Made by a program: the position numbers and the translations under genes. The notes under the pieces were generated by a model. The model was not told the DNA's origin, made no database searches, and saw only the letters and a list, made by a program, of their open reading frames with translations. From assembly GCF_014646055.1 (NCBI RefSeq), contig NZ_BMMS01000011.1, positions 168,050 through 232,049 on the forward strand: 64,000 nt of DNA, read 5' to 3'. This DNA comes from Wenjunlia tyrosinilytica. Lineage in GTDB: Bacteria > Actinomycetota > Actinomycetes > Streptomycetales > Streptomycetaceae. How positions within the stretch are numbered: position 1 is the first letter of the stretch; every line of letters begins with the position of its first letter. Shown one piece after another: positions 26,071-34,794 of the stretch.

Positions 26071-27570
26071 CTGAGCATCGACCGCCTCAATGAACTCCTG
26101 CTGATCTGCGCCGCGGTACTGCTGTTCGCCGTCGTGGCCGTTCGCATGTCCTCCCGAAGCGGCCTGCCCAGCCTGCTGATCTACCTCGGAATCGGTGTCG
26201 TCATAGGGCAGGACGGGTTCGGGGTCGCCTTCGACGACGCCAAGCTCACCCAGGTCCTCGGCTACGCGGCCCTGGTGGTGATCCTGGCGGAGGGCGGTCT
26301 CGGCACGAAGTGGAAGGAGATCCGGCCCGCCGTCCCGGCGGCGGCCGTGCTCTCGACCGTCGGTGTGGCGGTCAGCGTCGCCGTCACGGCCACAGCGGCC
26401 CATCTGATCATCGGCCTGGACTGGAAGCCTGCCCTGCTGATGGGCGCGGTCGTCTCCTCGACGGACGCGGCCGCCGTCTTCTCCGTCCTGCGCCGAGTGC
26501 CGCTGCCGTCGAGGCTGACCGGTCTGCTCGAGGCGGAGTCCGGCTTCAACGACGCCCCCGTCGTCATCCTGGTCGTCGCCCTGTCCGAGCACGGCCCCGT
26601 CCAGCACTGGTACCTCCTGCTGGGCGAGATCGTGATGGAGCTCGCCATCGGCCTCGCGGTCGGACTCGCGGTCGGCCGGATCGGCGCCTACGCGCTGCGG
26701 CACGTCGCTCTGCCCGCATCCGGCCTCTACCCCATCGCGGTGATGGCGCTGGCCGTGCTCGCCTACGCGGGCGGCGCACTCGCGCACGGCAGTGGATTCC
26801 TCGCCGTCTATGTCGCCTCCGTGGTGCTCGGCAACGCCAAGCTTCCGCACCGCCCCGCCACGCGCGGCTTCGCCGAGGGGCTGGCGTGGATCGCGCAGAT
26901 CGGGCTGTTCGTGCTGCTGGGCCTGCTGGTCACCCCGCACGATCTCGGCGACGACGTCCTGCCCGCCATCGGCGTGGGGCTCGTGCTCGTCCTGCTCGCG
27001 CGGCCGCTGTCGGTCGTGCTCAGCCTGCTGCCCTTCCGCAGACCGTGGCGCGAGCACGCGCTGCTGTCCTGGGCCGGGCTTCGCGGAGCGGTGCCGATCG
27101 TCCTGGCCACCATTCCGCTCGTGGCGCAGGTGCCGGAGGCCGACCGGCTGTTCAACACCGTCTTCGTGCTCGTGATCGTGTTCACTCTCCTCCAGGCGCC
27201 GACCCTGCCCTGGGTGGCGAGGAAGCTGCGGCTCAGCGACGAGGACTCGGCCGCCGACATCGGCATCGAGTCCGCTCCGCTGGAGCGGCTGCGGGGTCAT
27301 CTGCTGTCGGTCTCGATCCCCGAGAGCTCGCGGATGCACGGTGTCGAGGTCGCCGAACTGCGGATGCCCCAGGGGGCCGCGGTCACCCTGGTGGTGCGCG
27401 ACGGCAAGAGCTTCGTGCCGCTGCCGACGACCGTGCTGCGGCACGGGGACGAGCTCCTGGTGGTCTCCACCGACGACGTCCGGGACCGGGCCGAGCAGCG
27501 GCTGCGGGCCGTGGCGCTCGGCGGAAAGCTGGCGGGATGGCTGGGAACCGACAGGGAAACGCGCGGCTGA
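26071..27570 (+). CDS. potassium/proton antiporter (CPA1, NhaP2-like) with TrkA-C domain
   Basis: 499 residues. About twelve transmembrane helices of the CPA exchanger fold: LLIYLGIGVVIGQDGFGV, the conserved GAVVSSTDAAAVFSVLRR, and EAESGFNDAPVVILVV, where Asp residues bind the exchanged ion. A cytoplasmic TrkA-C/RCK-C regulatory domain (about 405-485) ends HGDELLVVSTDDVRDR. Probable K+ efflux in exchange for protons. The start is unusual: a CTG at 26071 has the well spaced GAGAAAGG site and gives the family-like (M)SIDRLNELLL; TTG at 26044 is an alternative. Confidence 0.88.
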   Translation: MSIDRLNELLLICAAVLLFAVVAVRMSSRSGLPSLLIYLGIGVVIGQDGFGVAFDDAKLTQVLGYAALVVILAEGGLGTKWKEIRPAVPAAAVLSTVGVAVSVAVTATAAHLIIGLDWKPALLMGAVVSSTDAAAVFSVLRRVPLPSRLTGLLEAESGFNDAPVVILVVALSEHGPVQHWYLLLGEIVMELAIGLAVGLAVGRIGAYALRHVALPASGLYPIAVMALAVLAYAGGALAHGSGFLAVYVASVVLGNAKLPHRPATRGFAEGLAWIAQIGLFVLLGLLVTPHDLGDDVLPAIGVGLVLVLLARPLSVVLSLLPFRRPWREHALLSWAGLRGAVPIVLATIPLVAQVPEADRLFNTVFVLVIVFTLLQAPTLPWVARKLRLSDEDSAADIGIESAPLERLRGHLLSVSIPESSRMHGVEVAELRMPQGAAVTLVVRDGKSFVPLPTTVLRHGDELLVVSTDDVRDRAEQRLRAVALGGKLAGWLGTDRETRG

Positions 27571-27599
27571 CCGTGGGATTCCAAGGTGATCGGCGGCCC

Positions 27600-27627
27600 G
27601 GGGCCCGCTGTTGGCGGCGGGGGCCCC
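27600..27627 (+). terminator. hairpin after antiporter gene
   Basis: GGGGCCC (27600-27606) can pair with GGGCCCC (27621-27627) about 30 bases beyond the antiporter stop. Stem of seven G/C pairs; a plausible terminator. Confidence 0.5.
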
Positions 27628-27824
27628 GATATAGTGGCCGCGTACCAATCAGATCCCTCTGCCTGACGCAGAGCTGGCGTGACCGCTCGGCGGCCGCCGT
27701 TCCCCCCGCCTGATCGCGGGATGGGAGCGCGGTATCACTCGGTCGACGCGGAGAGGACAGCTCTCGGCGCCCCGGGCCCGGACAAGCCCACGAGTGCGCT
27801 ACCAGGCGGCACGAAGGACCCCCA

Positions 27825-29153
27825 GTGGCGGTTCGCCGAACCACTACCCCCGCTGTCCCCGCCAACCGTTGCGTCCGCGCAACCGCGCGGCCCGGCTACG
27901 GGCAGCTGCTGCGCACCCCGGGTGCCTGGCGGTTCCTGTTCCCGGGCTTCGCCGCGCGGCTTCCCTTCGCGATGCTCACGCTGGGCATCGTCCTGCTCGT
28001 CCAGCACACCACCGGCTCCTACGGGACGGCCGGGACGGTGGCCGCCGTCTGCGCCGTCGCTCAGGCGTCGGCCGGTCCGCAGATCGGCCGGCTCGCCGAC
28101 CGCCTCGGGCAGGCGGCGGTGGTCGTCCCCGCCGTCGTGGCGCACACGGCGACCGTGGGCACGCTGACCTGGCTCGCGCTGTCCGGAGCCCCGGAGTGGA
28201 CGCTGTACGCGGCGGCCGTCCCGGCCGGTGCCTCGGTGCCGCAGATCGGTCCGATGATCCGATCGCGGTGGATGGAGTCGCTCGGTGACTCACCCCTGAC
28301 CGGTCCGGCGTTCGCCCTCGAATCCGTCACCGACGAGCTGACCTTCGTCCTCGGGCCGGTGATCGCCACGGCGCTGTGCACCGGCATCCACCCGGCGGCG
28401 GGACTCGTGGCCGAGGCAGGCCTGACGCTGGCCGGCGGAGTCGCGTTCGCGGCCGTCCGGCACGGCGCCCCGCCTCCGGCCCGGCACCGGGCGGGTGGCC
28501 GCCGGCAGTCGGCGCCGGCCGTCGCGGGTGTGCGGCTGCTGGTCCTGGCCTTCCTCGGGATCGGCTCGGTCTTCGGCGCCATGCAGGTCTCGCTCACCGC
28601 GTTCGCCGAGGAGGCGGGCAGCCCCGGCCTGTCCGGGACGCTGTACGCGGGCTTCGCCGGGGGCAGCATGGTCGCCGGGGCCGTCTACGGTGCCGTGCGC
28701 TGGCGCCGGTCGCCGCAGTCGCGGATGATCATCACCTACTCCGCCCTCGTGGCGGCCGCGTCCCCCCTGTGGGTGGTGCACTCCACCGGCCTCGTGGCGC
28801 TGACGGCGATCGTGTGCGGGCTGGCGGTCGCACCCACGCTGATCACCGGGTTCACGCTGGTGGAGAAGCTGGTGCCCGGCGGGTCGAAGACCGAGGCGTT
28901 CACCTGGATGACGGGCGCGATCGGGCTCGGGCTCGCGGCGGGCTCGACCTTCGCCGGACGGCTCGCCGACGCGTCCGGGTCATCGGCGGGCTTCACCGTC
29001 CCGGCGCTCGGCACGGGTCTGGGACTGTTCGCGCTGGTGGCGCTGCGCACCCGGCTGGTGCCGACCCTGGCCGCGCTGCCCCGTGTCACGGTCGCCGGGT
29101 CGGGCGGCACACGGGTTCTCCGGCAGGAACGCGGACCGGTCGCAGTGGACTAA
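27825..29153 (+). CDS. MFS transporter
   Basis: 442 residues with twelve predicted membrane helices. N-half and C-half are separated by a hydrophilic loop (HGAPPPARHRAGGRRQSAP). An MFS motif-A-like turn is GRLADRLGQAAVVVP between helices 2 and 3; GALLVEKLVPGG-type turns occur in the second half. Starts at GTG 27825. It resembles actinobacterial major facilitators of unknown substrate (sugar or drug efflux class). The 254-base leader contains a terminator of the previous gene and presumably its own promoter. Confidence 0.88.
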   Translation: MAVRRTTTPAVPANRCVRATARPGYGQLLRTPGAWRFLFPGFAARLPFAMLTLGIVLLVQHTTGSYGTAGTVAAVCAVAQASAGPQIGRLADRLGQAAVVVPAVVAHTATVGTLTWLALSGAPEWTLYAAAVPAGASVPQIGPMIRSRWMESLGDSPLTGPAFALESVTDELTFVLGPVIATALCTGIHPAAGLVAEAGLTLAGGVAFAAVRHGAPPPARHRAGGRRQSAPAVAGVRLLVLAFLGIGSVFGAMQVSLTAFAEEAGSPGLSGTLYAGFAGGSMVAGAVYGAVRWRRSPQSRMIITYSALVAAASPLWVVHSTGLVALTAIVCGLAVAPTLITGFTLVEKLVPGGSKTEAFTWMTGAIGLGLAAGSTFAGRLADASGSSAGFTVPALGTGLGLFALVALRTRLVPTLAALPRVTVAGSGGTRVLRQERGPVAVD

Positions 29154-29183
29154 CCAGCCGGAATACTGCACCATAGAGCGTCG

Positions 29184-29210
29184 TTAGCACTCACTAGGTG
29201 AGAGTGCCAG
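29184..29210 (+). promoter_or_regulatory. CIRCE-like operator (HrcA) overlapping fmdB leader
   Basis: TTAGCACTC-N9-GAGTGCCAG. The left arm equals the CIRCE consensus; the right arm (consensus GAGTGCTAA) matches 7 of 9. The 9-base spacer is exact. Its right end overlaps the ribosome-binding site AGGAGG of the FmdB gene, so HrcA binding could block initiation as well as transcription. Confidence 0.8.
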
Positions 29211-29219
29211 GAGGAGCAA

Positions 29220-29594
29220 GTGCCGACGTACCAGTACCAGTGCACCGAGTGCGGCGAGGGCCATGAGGCGGTGCAGAAGTTCACCGACGACGCCCTGACC
29301 GAGTGCCCGAGCTGCGAGGGACGCCTGCGCAAGGTGTTCTCCGCGGTCGGAGTGGTGTTCAAGGGATCCGGTTTCTACCGGACCGACAGCCGCGGCGGCT
29401 CGTCGGGCAGCAGCCCGGCCAAGAGCGGCTCCAGCGGCTCGTCGGGCGGCTCGGACGGTTCGTCCTCCGGCGGCTCGGACGGTTCGTCCTCGGGCAGCTC
29501 GTCGCCGAGCTCCACGAACGGCTCGTCGTCCAGCGGTGACAAGAGCGGTTCGGGCTCGGGCTCGAGCACGTCCTCCAACAGCTCCGCCGCCTGA
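29220..29594 (+). CDS. FmdB family zinc-ribbon protein
   Basis: 124 residues. N-terminal zinc ribbon with Cys8, Cys11, Cys29 and Cys32 (QCTECGEGHE and TECPSCEGRL). The next 15 residues KVFSAVGVVFKGSGFYRTD match FmdB-type proteins (putative regulators). The last 70 residues are an almost pure Ser/Gly tail. GTG start at 29220 with GGAGG 7 bases upstream. The stop is 3 bases from the MTAP-family gene. The CIRCE dyad upstream suggests heat-shock control. Confidence 0.9.
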   Translation: MPTYQYQCTECGEGHEAVQKFTDDALTECPSCEGRLRKVFSAVGVVFKGSGFYRTDSRGGSSGSSPAKSGSSGSSGGSDGSSSGGSDGSSSGSSSPSSTNGSSSSGDKSGSGSGSSTSSNSSAA

Positions 29595-29596
29595 GC

Positions 29597-30439
29597 ATGA
29601 CGGCACAGGCCGAGATCGGCGTCATAGGTGGCTCCGGGCTCTACGCCTTCATCGACGACGTCACCGAGGTGGCCGTCGAGACTCCCTACGGGCCGCCCAG
29701 CGACTCGCTGTTCATCGGCGAGACAGCGGGGCGGCGCGTGGCGTTCCTGCCCCGGCACGGGCGCAAGCACCACACGCCGCCGAACCGGATCAACTACCGC
29801 GCCAACCTGTGGGCACTCGCGTCCGTGGGTGTCACCCAGGTGCTCGGGCCGTGCGCGGTGGGCGGGCTGCGCTCGGAGCTGGGGCCGGGGACGCTGGTCG
29901 TGCCCGATCAGCTCGTGGACCGCACCAAGGCGCGGGTGCAGACCTTCTACGACGGTGAGGCGCTGCCCGACGGGCGCGTGCCCAACGTGGTGCATGTCTC
30001 CTTCGCGGACCCCTACTGCCCGGAAGGGCGCAAGGCCGCGGTGAGCGCTGCCCGCGCGGCCGACTGGGACGCGGTGGACGGCGGCACGCTCGTCGTGGTC
30101 GAGGGGCCGCGCTTCTCCACGCGGGCCGAGTCGCGCTGGCACGCGGCGCAGGGGTGGTCGACGGTCGGCATGACCGGCCACCCGGAGGCGATCCTCGCCC
30201 GTGAGCTGGGCCTTTGCTACACGTCGCTGAACCTCGTCACGGACCTCGACGCGGGCGTGGAGACCGGCGACGGCGTCACCCATGAAGAGGTCCTCAAGGT
30301 CTTCGCGGGCAACGTCGACCGCCTGCGGACGGTCCTCTTCGGCGTGGTCCGCGCTCTCCCGGCAGACCGGGACTGCCTGTGCTCCCACGCGCTGGACGGC
30401 CTGGACACGGGCCTGGAGCCCCCGGCCCCGCCGAGCTGA
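29597..30439 (+). CDS. S-methyl-5'-thioadenosine phosphorylase (MTAP/PNP family)
   Basis: 280 residues. Phosphorolysis of methylthioadenosine (or another purine nucleoside). Family motifs: IGVIGGSGLYAF at the N-terminus, FLPRHGRKHHTPPNRINYRA (phosphate-binding His/Arg), LGPCAVGGLRSELGPGTLVV, VVEGPRFSTRAESR and VGMTGHPEAILARELG. Purine-site GDGVTHEEV is present. Cotranscribed with fmdB (2-base gap). The MTA versus other-nucleoside preference is not decided by the sequence. Confidence 0.92.
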   Translation: MTAQAEIGVIGGSGLYAFIDDVTEVAVETPYGPPSDSLFIGETAGRRVAFLPRHGRKHHTPPNRINYRANLWALASVGVTQVLGPCAVGGLRSELGPGTLVVPDQLVDRTKARVQTFYDGEALPDGRVPNVVHVSFADPYCPEGRKAAVSAARAADWDAVDGGTLVVVEGPRFSTRAESRWHAAQGWSTVGMTGHPEAILARELGLCYTSLNLVTDLDAGVETGDGVTHEEVLKVFAGNVDRLRTVLFGVVRALPADRDCLCSHALDGLDTGLEPPAPPS

Positions 30440-30462
30440 CGCCCAGCCCTGTGGAACGCGTG

Positions 30463-30493
30463 TGCCCGGCCGCTGCCGATGCGCGGCCGGGCA
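30463..30493 (+). terminator. terminator of fmdB-mtnP unit
   Basis: Perfect 11-bp stem TGCCCGGCCGC / GCGGCCGGGCA with a 9-nt loop, 24 bases after the phosphorylase stop. No T-tract beyond it except ATTTGG. Confidence 0.85.
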
Positions 30494-30539
30494 TTTGGCT
30501 GCCGAAGGCGCTCGGTCGGCGGGCGGGCCTGCGGCCGGG

Positions 30540-31775
30540 TCAGCGAGCCAGGCGCGCGGTGCGGGGGACCTTGGAGATCGACGGGGGCAGGTCCGACGCG
30601 GTCGGCGGGCTCGACTGCCACGGAGTGGTCGGCTCCTGGGTGACCGGCTTCGGACGGCGACCGTCCGTGCTCAGATTCCGCCCGAGGAATCGCAGCGCCT
30701 CCGGGGCTTCGGCCTGCCAGGTCTCAAAGTTGTGGCCGCCGCTGTCGCGAATGAGTTTCGTCACATGCATCGGCGGCTTCGCCAGCTTCGCGAATCGCAG
30801 CGTGGCCCGGTAGTTGGCCTCTCCCTTTCGGCTCGTGGTGACCATCACACGCACCGGCGGCGCGGTGAAGTGGGTGAGCCGGTACATCAGATCGCTCTCC
30901 TGCTTGACCTGCGGGCTGCCCCCGTACAGGTCACCGGTCTGGCGGTCCTGCTTGGCGTCGTAGTCGGCCGACATCGCCACGGCCGAGGAGAACCGGTCCG
31001 AGTGGAGCATCGCGAGCCTCAGGGCGCAGTAGCCGCCCGTGGAGTTGCCCAGGAGTCCCCAGCCGTGGGGGGCGGGGGCCGTGCGGTAGTGGCTCTCGAT
31101 GGCCATCGGCACGTCCTGGCTGAAGAACGTCCCAGCGTGCGGCCCGCCCGGCACGTCGGTGCATTCGGTGTCCCGGCCGGTGACGACCGAGGGCCGCAGC
31201 ATCACGATGATGGCGGGCTTCATCCGGCCCGCCTTGATCTCGGCGGTGGCGTGCTGGGGGAGCTTCATCTTCGAGACCAGGTTGCGCTGCTGGCCCGGGT
31301 AGCCGGTGATCGCCACGATGACGGGGAACCGATGCCTCGCGTACGCGGGCTGGAAGTACTGCGGCGGCGCGTAGACGAGGGCGTCGGCACCGAGTCCGCT
31401 GCGCAGCCCGTTGATGCGTACCTTCTGGACCTGGCCGGAGACCTGCCTGCCACCGCGCAGGTCGGCGGGCTGCCGGCCCCTGACTATGAGTTCGGGCACG
31501 GCGCGGCCGTCGACCCCGCTGGTGTCGATGGTCTGTCTGCCGGAGGCGGTCCCCAGGAAGTCGCTCCAGGAGGCGTAGAAGCCGAAGTCCTTGTTGGCCC
31601 ACACGAGCAGGGTGGTCAGCAGGCACACCTGGGTGACGACCAGCATGCCGATGCGTGAGAGGACGGCGATCGGCCCGGTCCGCGCGGCGCGCGGCCACAG
31701 CCACACCACCAGAAGGCAGATCGCCAGCGCGAGCAGCGCCAGCAGACAAAGGAACCCATTGCTTGTCAGTCCCAC
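30540..31775 (-). CDS. membrane-anchored esterase (alpha/beta hydrolase, esterase-D/antigen-85 type)
   Basis: 411 residues. Two N-terminal membrane helices (about 6-28 and 39-60) precede an extracytoplasmic esterase domain: FPVIVAITGYPGQQRNLVSK (oxyanion region), nucleophile GLLGNSTGGYCALRLAML (GxSxG-like GNSTG), Asp in the SADYDAK area and His in RDSGGHNFETWQAEA. The start is GTG 31775 behind GAGG. The final 40 residues are a disordered Pro/Arg tail. Related proteins act on mycolyl/acyl sugars in some actinobacteria; here the substrate is open. Confidence 0.85.
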   Translation of the reverse strand: MGLTSNGFLCLLALLALAICLLVVWLWPRAARTGPIAVLSRIGMLVVTQVCLLTTLLVWANKDFGFYASWSDFLGTASGRQTIDTSGVDGRAVPELIVRGRQPADLRGGRQVSGQVQKVRINGLRSGLGADALVYAPPQYFQPAYARHRFPVIVAITGYPGQQRNLVSKMKLPQHATAEIKAGRMKPAIIVMLRPSVVTGRDTECTDVPGGPHAGTFFSQDVPMAIESHYRTAPAPHGWGLLGNSTGGYCALRLAMLHSDRFSSAVAMSADYDAKQDRQTGDLYGGSPQVKQESDLMYRLTHFTAPPVRVMVTTSRKGEANYRATLRFAKLAKPPMHVTKLIRDSGGHNFETWQAEAPEALRFLGRNLSTDGRRPKPVTQEPTTPWQSSPPTASDLPPSISKVPRTARLAR

Positions 31776-32041
31776 CCATCGACCTCTTTCACAGTGCGCG
31801 GCGCCTGATCGACGCGCCGTGATAAGAGACTTCGTATTCTTTGATCTGGTTGTCTTGATTGGCTTATTACCAGAGGAAAAAGGAGCGGTGTCATACCTAA
31901 GAGGTATTCACCCGGCCGAGTGAGCGTGGTATTCACAAGGGCCGGGTTGTCCACATTTGGATCTTGGATTCGGCGGGGCGCGGCGCTGTGGCGGCATGGT
32001 GGATCCGTCCGTGAGGTTCCTCGATCAGGCGGTGGTTCACC

Positions 32042-32848
32042 GTGCCCGCTCCCACTCCTTCCGCTGTCCTCTCCCGTTCCGCTCCTTCGGCTGCTCTCTC
32101 TCCTTCGGCTGCTCTCGCGCGTCCCCCGCGCGGGGCGCCGCTGCCCGCGCCTTCGCTCTCGTCCGTGCCCGCGACCGGCGCGGTCCCCTTCTTCGAGCCC
32201 ATCAGGGCAGGCGGCAGCAGGCGGCGAGCACGCGGGGCCCGGCGTGGACGGCGCAAAGCGGTGGCCGCCGCTCTGGCGATGACCGCCGCGGCGCTCCTCG
32301 CCGCCGCCTCGCCGCATGCAGGCGGTGGGCGATCCGGCGGCGGCGCCGGGCGGGAGGTGCTGGTGGCGGCCCGCGATCTGCCCGGGGGGACACGGCTGGG
32401 CCCACGTGATGTGGTGAGGGCGCGCCTGCCGGGGCGCCGGGTGCCCGCTGGCGCGTCCAGGAGGGTGGAGGCGGTGCGCGGGCGGACGCTGGCGGGGCCG
32501 GTGCGCCGGGGCGAGCCGCTCACCGACCGGGGGCTGCTCGGCCCCGCCCTTCTGGCCGGTTACGGTCACGAGCGGCATCGGGAGCGCATGGTCGCCGCTC
32601 CCGTCCGGATCACCGACGCGGCCGCCGCCGGACTGCTGCGGGCCGGGGACCGGATCGATGTGCTGGCGGGGGCGCCGGAAGGGGAGGCGTACGTCGTCGC
32701 CTCGGGGGTACGAGTCGTCACCGTGCCACGGCTGCCGCGTGCGGGCGCCGATCAGGGTGCGCTGGTCGTGCTGGCCGTTCCTCGTCCGGTGGCGGTGTCA
32801 CTCGCGGGTGCCTCCGCGCGCTCGTCACTGACGGTGGCGCTGCGGTGA
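32042..32848 (+). CDS. SAF domain protein (CpaB/RcpC-like)
   Basis: 268 residues. Low-complexity Ala/Pro/Ser N-terminus (1-60), basic patch RRRARGARRGRRKAV, one transmembrane helix (about 74-90), then a SAF domain: EVLVAARDLPGGTRLGPRDV and LPGRRVPAGASRRVEAV, with a second RcpC-like segment RMVAAPVRITDAAAAGLLRA and GDRIDVLAGAPEGE. CpaB proteins help pilus/Flp assembly, but no other pilus gene is nearby. Start GTG uncertain. It precedes mscL by 76 bases. Confidence 0.8.
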   Translation: MPAPTPSAVLSRSAPSAALSPSAALARPPRGAPLPAPSLSSVPATGAVPFFEPIRAGGSRRRARGARRGRRKAVAAALAMTAAALLAAASPHAGGGRSGGGAGREVLVAARDLPGGTRLGPRDVVRARLPGRRVPAGASRRVEAVRGRTLAGPVRRGEPLTDRGLLGPALLAGYGHERHRERMVAAPVRITDAAAAGLLRAGDRIDVLAGAPEGEAYVVASGVRVVTVPRLPRAGADQGALVVLAVPRPVAVSLAGASARSSLTVALR

Positions 32849-32923
32849 CCGCGACTGGCGTCGGGGGACGTCGGATGCCACCGTGGGGGACTTCGGACCG
32901 TGGGTGGCAAGGGAGGAAGCGCA

Positions 32924-33439
32924 GTGTCGAAGCAGACGGGCGTGCTGGCGGGATTCAAGGAATTCCTGATGCGCGGGAACGTGGTCGAGCTGGCCGTCGC
33001 CGTCGTCATCGGAGCCGCGTTCACCAAGATCGTCGATTCCGTGGTGAAGGGCGTCATCAACCCCGTCATCGGTGCCTTCGGCAGCAAGGACCTCGACAAC
33101 TACCGCTCCTGCCTCAAGGGGCCCTGCTCGATCGACTCCAAGGGAGTGGTCACCGGCGTCTACATCCAGTGGGGCTCGGTGCTCAGCGCCACCTTGACCT
33201 TCCTGCTCACGGCAGCGGTCGTGTACTTCCTGATGATCGTGCCCATGAACCACTTCAACGATCTGCGCAGGCGCCGCGAGCCCAGGCAGGAGCCGACGCC
33301 CGCGCCGCCCACGGAGACGGAGCTCCTGATCGAGATCCGGGATCTGCTCGCGAGCCGGCACAACACCGCGGTGGCGGGGCCGTCCGGCAGCGGAGTGGGC
33401 GTCGACAGGCCGGTGATACCCGGCCCGGGCAAGCACTGA
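32924..33439 (+). CDS. mscL: large-conductance mechanosensitive channel MscL
   Basis: 171 residues. Opens under membrane tension. TM1 FLMRGNVVELAVAVVIGAAF with the pore-lining helix and GVINPVIGAFG; TM2 LTFLLTAAVVYFLMIVPMNH, followed by the basic RRRREPRQEPTPAPPTE and ELLIEIRDLLASR, the helical cytoplasmic bundle. GTG at 32924 with GGGAGGAAG upstream is the family start; TTG/GTG at 32900 is a longer alternative. The C-terminal tail of 30 residues is longer than in E. coli. Confidence 0.95.
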   Translation: MSKQTGVLAGFKEFLMRGNVVELAVAVVIGAAFTKIVDSVVKGVINPVIGAFGSKDLDNYRSCLKGPCSIDSKGVVTGVYIQWGSVLSATLTFLLTAAVVYFLMIVPMNHFNDLRRRREPRQEPTPAPPTETELLIEIRDLLASRHNTAVAGPSGSGVGVDRPVIPGPGKH

Positions 33440-33582
33440 GGCGAACACCGGGGCAAGCACTGGGGCAAGCACTGGGACAGGCACCGACGCGGACACCGCG
33501 GCAAGCGCTGACGGGGCCTGCGGGACACACCGGCCCCGGGGGCGGGGGCGGGCGGCTCAGACGTGGTGCCGCGGCCTCCCGC

Positions 33583-33765
33583 TCAGAAGTGGTGCGGGGG
33601 CTTCTCCGAGAGGAAGCGGTCGAGGTCTGCGGTGCCTCCACCGTCCCGGCGCTCGCCCCAGCCCTCGTCCGTGTCGTCAGAGGTCTGCTGGGCCAGGGGG
33701 TCGTCGAAGACCAGGCCGCCGCCCGGGGTGGCCGGGGTGGGGGGCTCGGGAGTCGTACCGCTCAT
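33583..33765 (-). CDS. small conserved-looking hypothetical protein
   Basis: 60 residues from ATG 33765 (MSGTTPEPPTPATPGG). A Pro/Thr-rich N-terminus, a short acidic patch (DDPLAQQTSDDTDEGWGERR) and C-terminal ADLDRFLSEKPPHHF. I do not know its function, but the compact acidic/DLDRFL pattern looks coding rather than random, and it ends in clear sequence before mscL's 3' side. It may be cotranscribed with the sortase gene, whose stop is 33 bases upstream. Confidence 0.6.
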   Translation of the reverse strand: MSGTTPEPPTPATPGGGLVFDDPLAQQTSDDTDEGWGERRDGGGTADLDRFLSEKPPHHF

Positions 33766-33798
33766 GCGCCCAGCGTACGCGGACACCTCCGGCGTTCC

Positions 33799-34485
33799 TC
33801 AGAGCGTCTTGACCAGCCGGGCGAAGACGACCACGTTGCCGAGGTAGCCCGTCCGCTTGGTGAAGCCGCCGCCGCAGGTGAGCACGCGCAGCTCCGGCTT
33901 GCCGGTGTCGCCGTAGACCCGCTCGGAGGGGAAGTCGTTCTTCGCGAAGACCTCGATGCCGTAGACCGAGAACACCGCGGTGCGCCCGTCCTGCCGGGGC
34001 ACCTCGATCGTGCGGCCCTTGGTGAGCGCGCCGAGGTTGTAGAAGACCACCGGCCCGGCCCTGTTGTCCACATGGCCGACGATCACCGAGGTGCCCTTGG
34101 CACCCGGGGAGACGGAGTTGCTGTACCAGGCGGCGAGGTTCCGGTTCACCGCCGGCGGGGCCTGGATCCAGCCGTCGGCGTCGAGGCCCACGTTCATCAG
34201 CGGGGCGTCCACGTGGATGGACGGGATCTTGATCCGGGTGGGCTGCGAGGGCGGCAGCGGCTTGGGCGGAGGCGGCAGGTCGGGTGCGGTGCGCGCCTCT
34301 CCCTGCCGGGCGCCGCCGGCCGCCGCGTCGGCCGCGGGCTGCGGGGGGCCGCTCTGCTCCCCCATCCCGTCGCGCAGCATGCAGGCACCGAGGATCATGG
34401 CGAAGGCCGTGACACCCAGGACGAAGCGGTTGCTCCGCTGCGGCCCGGCCGCACGGCGGCGTTCACCGTGGCGCGTTGGGGGCAT
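33799..34485 (-). CDS. class F sortase
   Basis: 228 residues. Membrane cysteine transpeptidase: N-terminal helix (FVLGVTAFAMILGACM), Pro-rich linker, and the sortase barrel with TRIKIPSIHVDAPLMNVG, catalytic His in VIVGHVDNRAG, Cys in LRVLTCGGGFTKRTG and a C-terminal GYLGNVVVFARLVK with the usual Arg. Class F sortases are the typical Streptomyces/actinobacterial type. A hydrophobic-tailed secreted protein is encoded divergently at 34795, although its tail lacks a clear LPXTG motif. Confidence 0.9.
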   Translation of the reverse strand: MPPTRHGERRRAAGPQRSNRFVLGVTAFAMILGACMLRDGMGEQSGPPQPAADAAAGGARQGEARTAPDLPPPPKPLPPSQPTRIKIPSIHVDAPLMNVGLDADGWIQAPPAVNRNLAAWYSNSVSPGAKGTSVIVGHVDNRAGPVVFYNLGALTKGRTIEVPRQDGRTAVFSVYGIEVFAKNDFPSERVYGDTGKPELRVLTCGGGFTKRTGYLGNVVVFARLVKTL

Positions 34486-34794
34486 CGTCGGTCCCTCCGG
34501 TGACTTCGGTGGTCACCTCGGACGCTATGGCGGTGCGCCCGGGACCGCGATCCGGGAGAGGCAAACGGGTTCTGGGGCCGTTCGAGCCACCCACGAAGGG
34601 GTTGATCGCCCCGGTGTTCACGCTCCGCTGACCTGGGGTGACGCATCAGCGGGGTGAGGGGGCTTCAACCATCCAGCGCTGAAAGGGCCCTGACGCCGGA
34701 ATGCGACGGCAGGTCGGGCGGGTGACGTTCTTCATGGGCGCGGAAACGCCGATTCGCGGAAATCCCTCCGCACCCGCGCCCATGGAGGTTCATC
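34486..34794. other. intergenic region between sortase and surface protein genes
   Basis: 309 bases between divergent genes. No coding region is recognised. Likely carries promoters for both; a ribosome site TGGAGGTTCATC directly precedes the ATG at 34795. Confidence 0.5.

Noticed and set aside
31895..31940. Direct repeat GGTATTCAC in the esterase/SAF gap as a regulatory site
   Set aside because: Two short copies only, no dyad symmetry and no clear promoter alignment; too weak to report.
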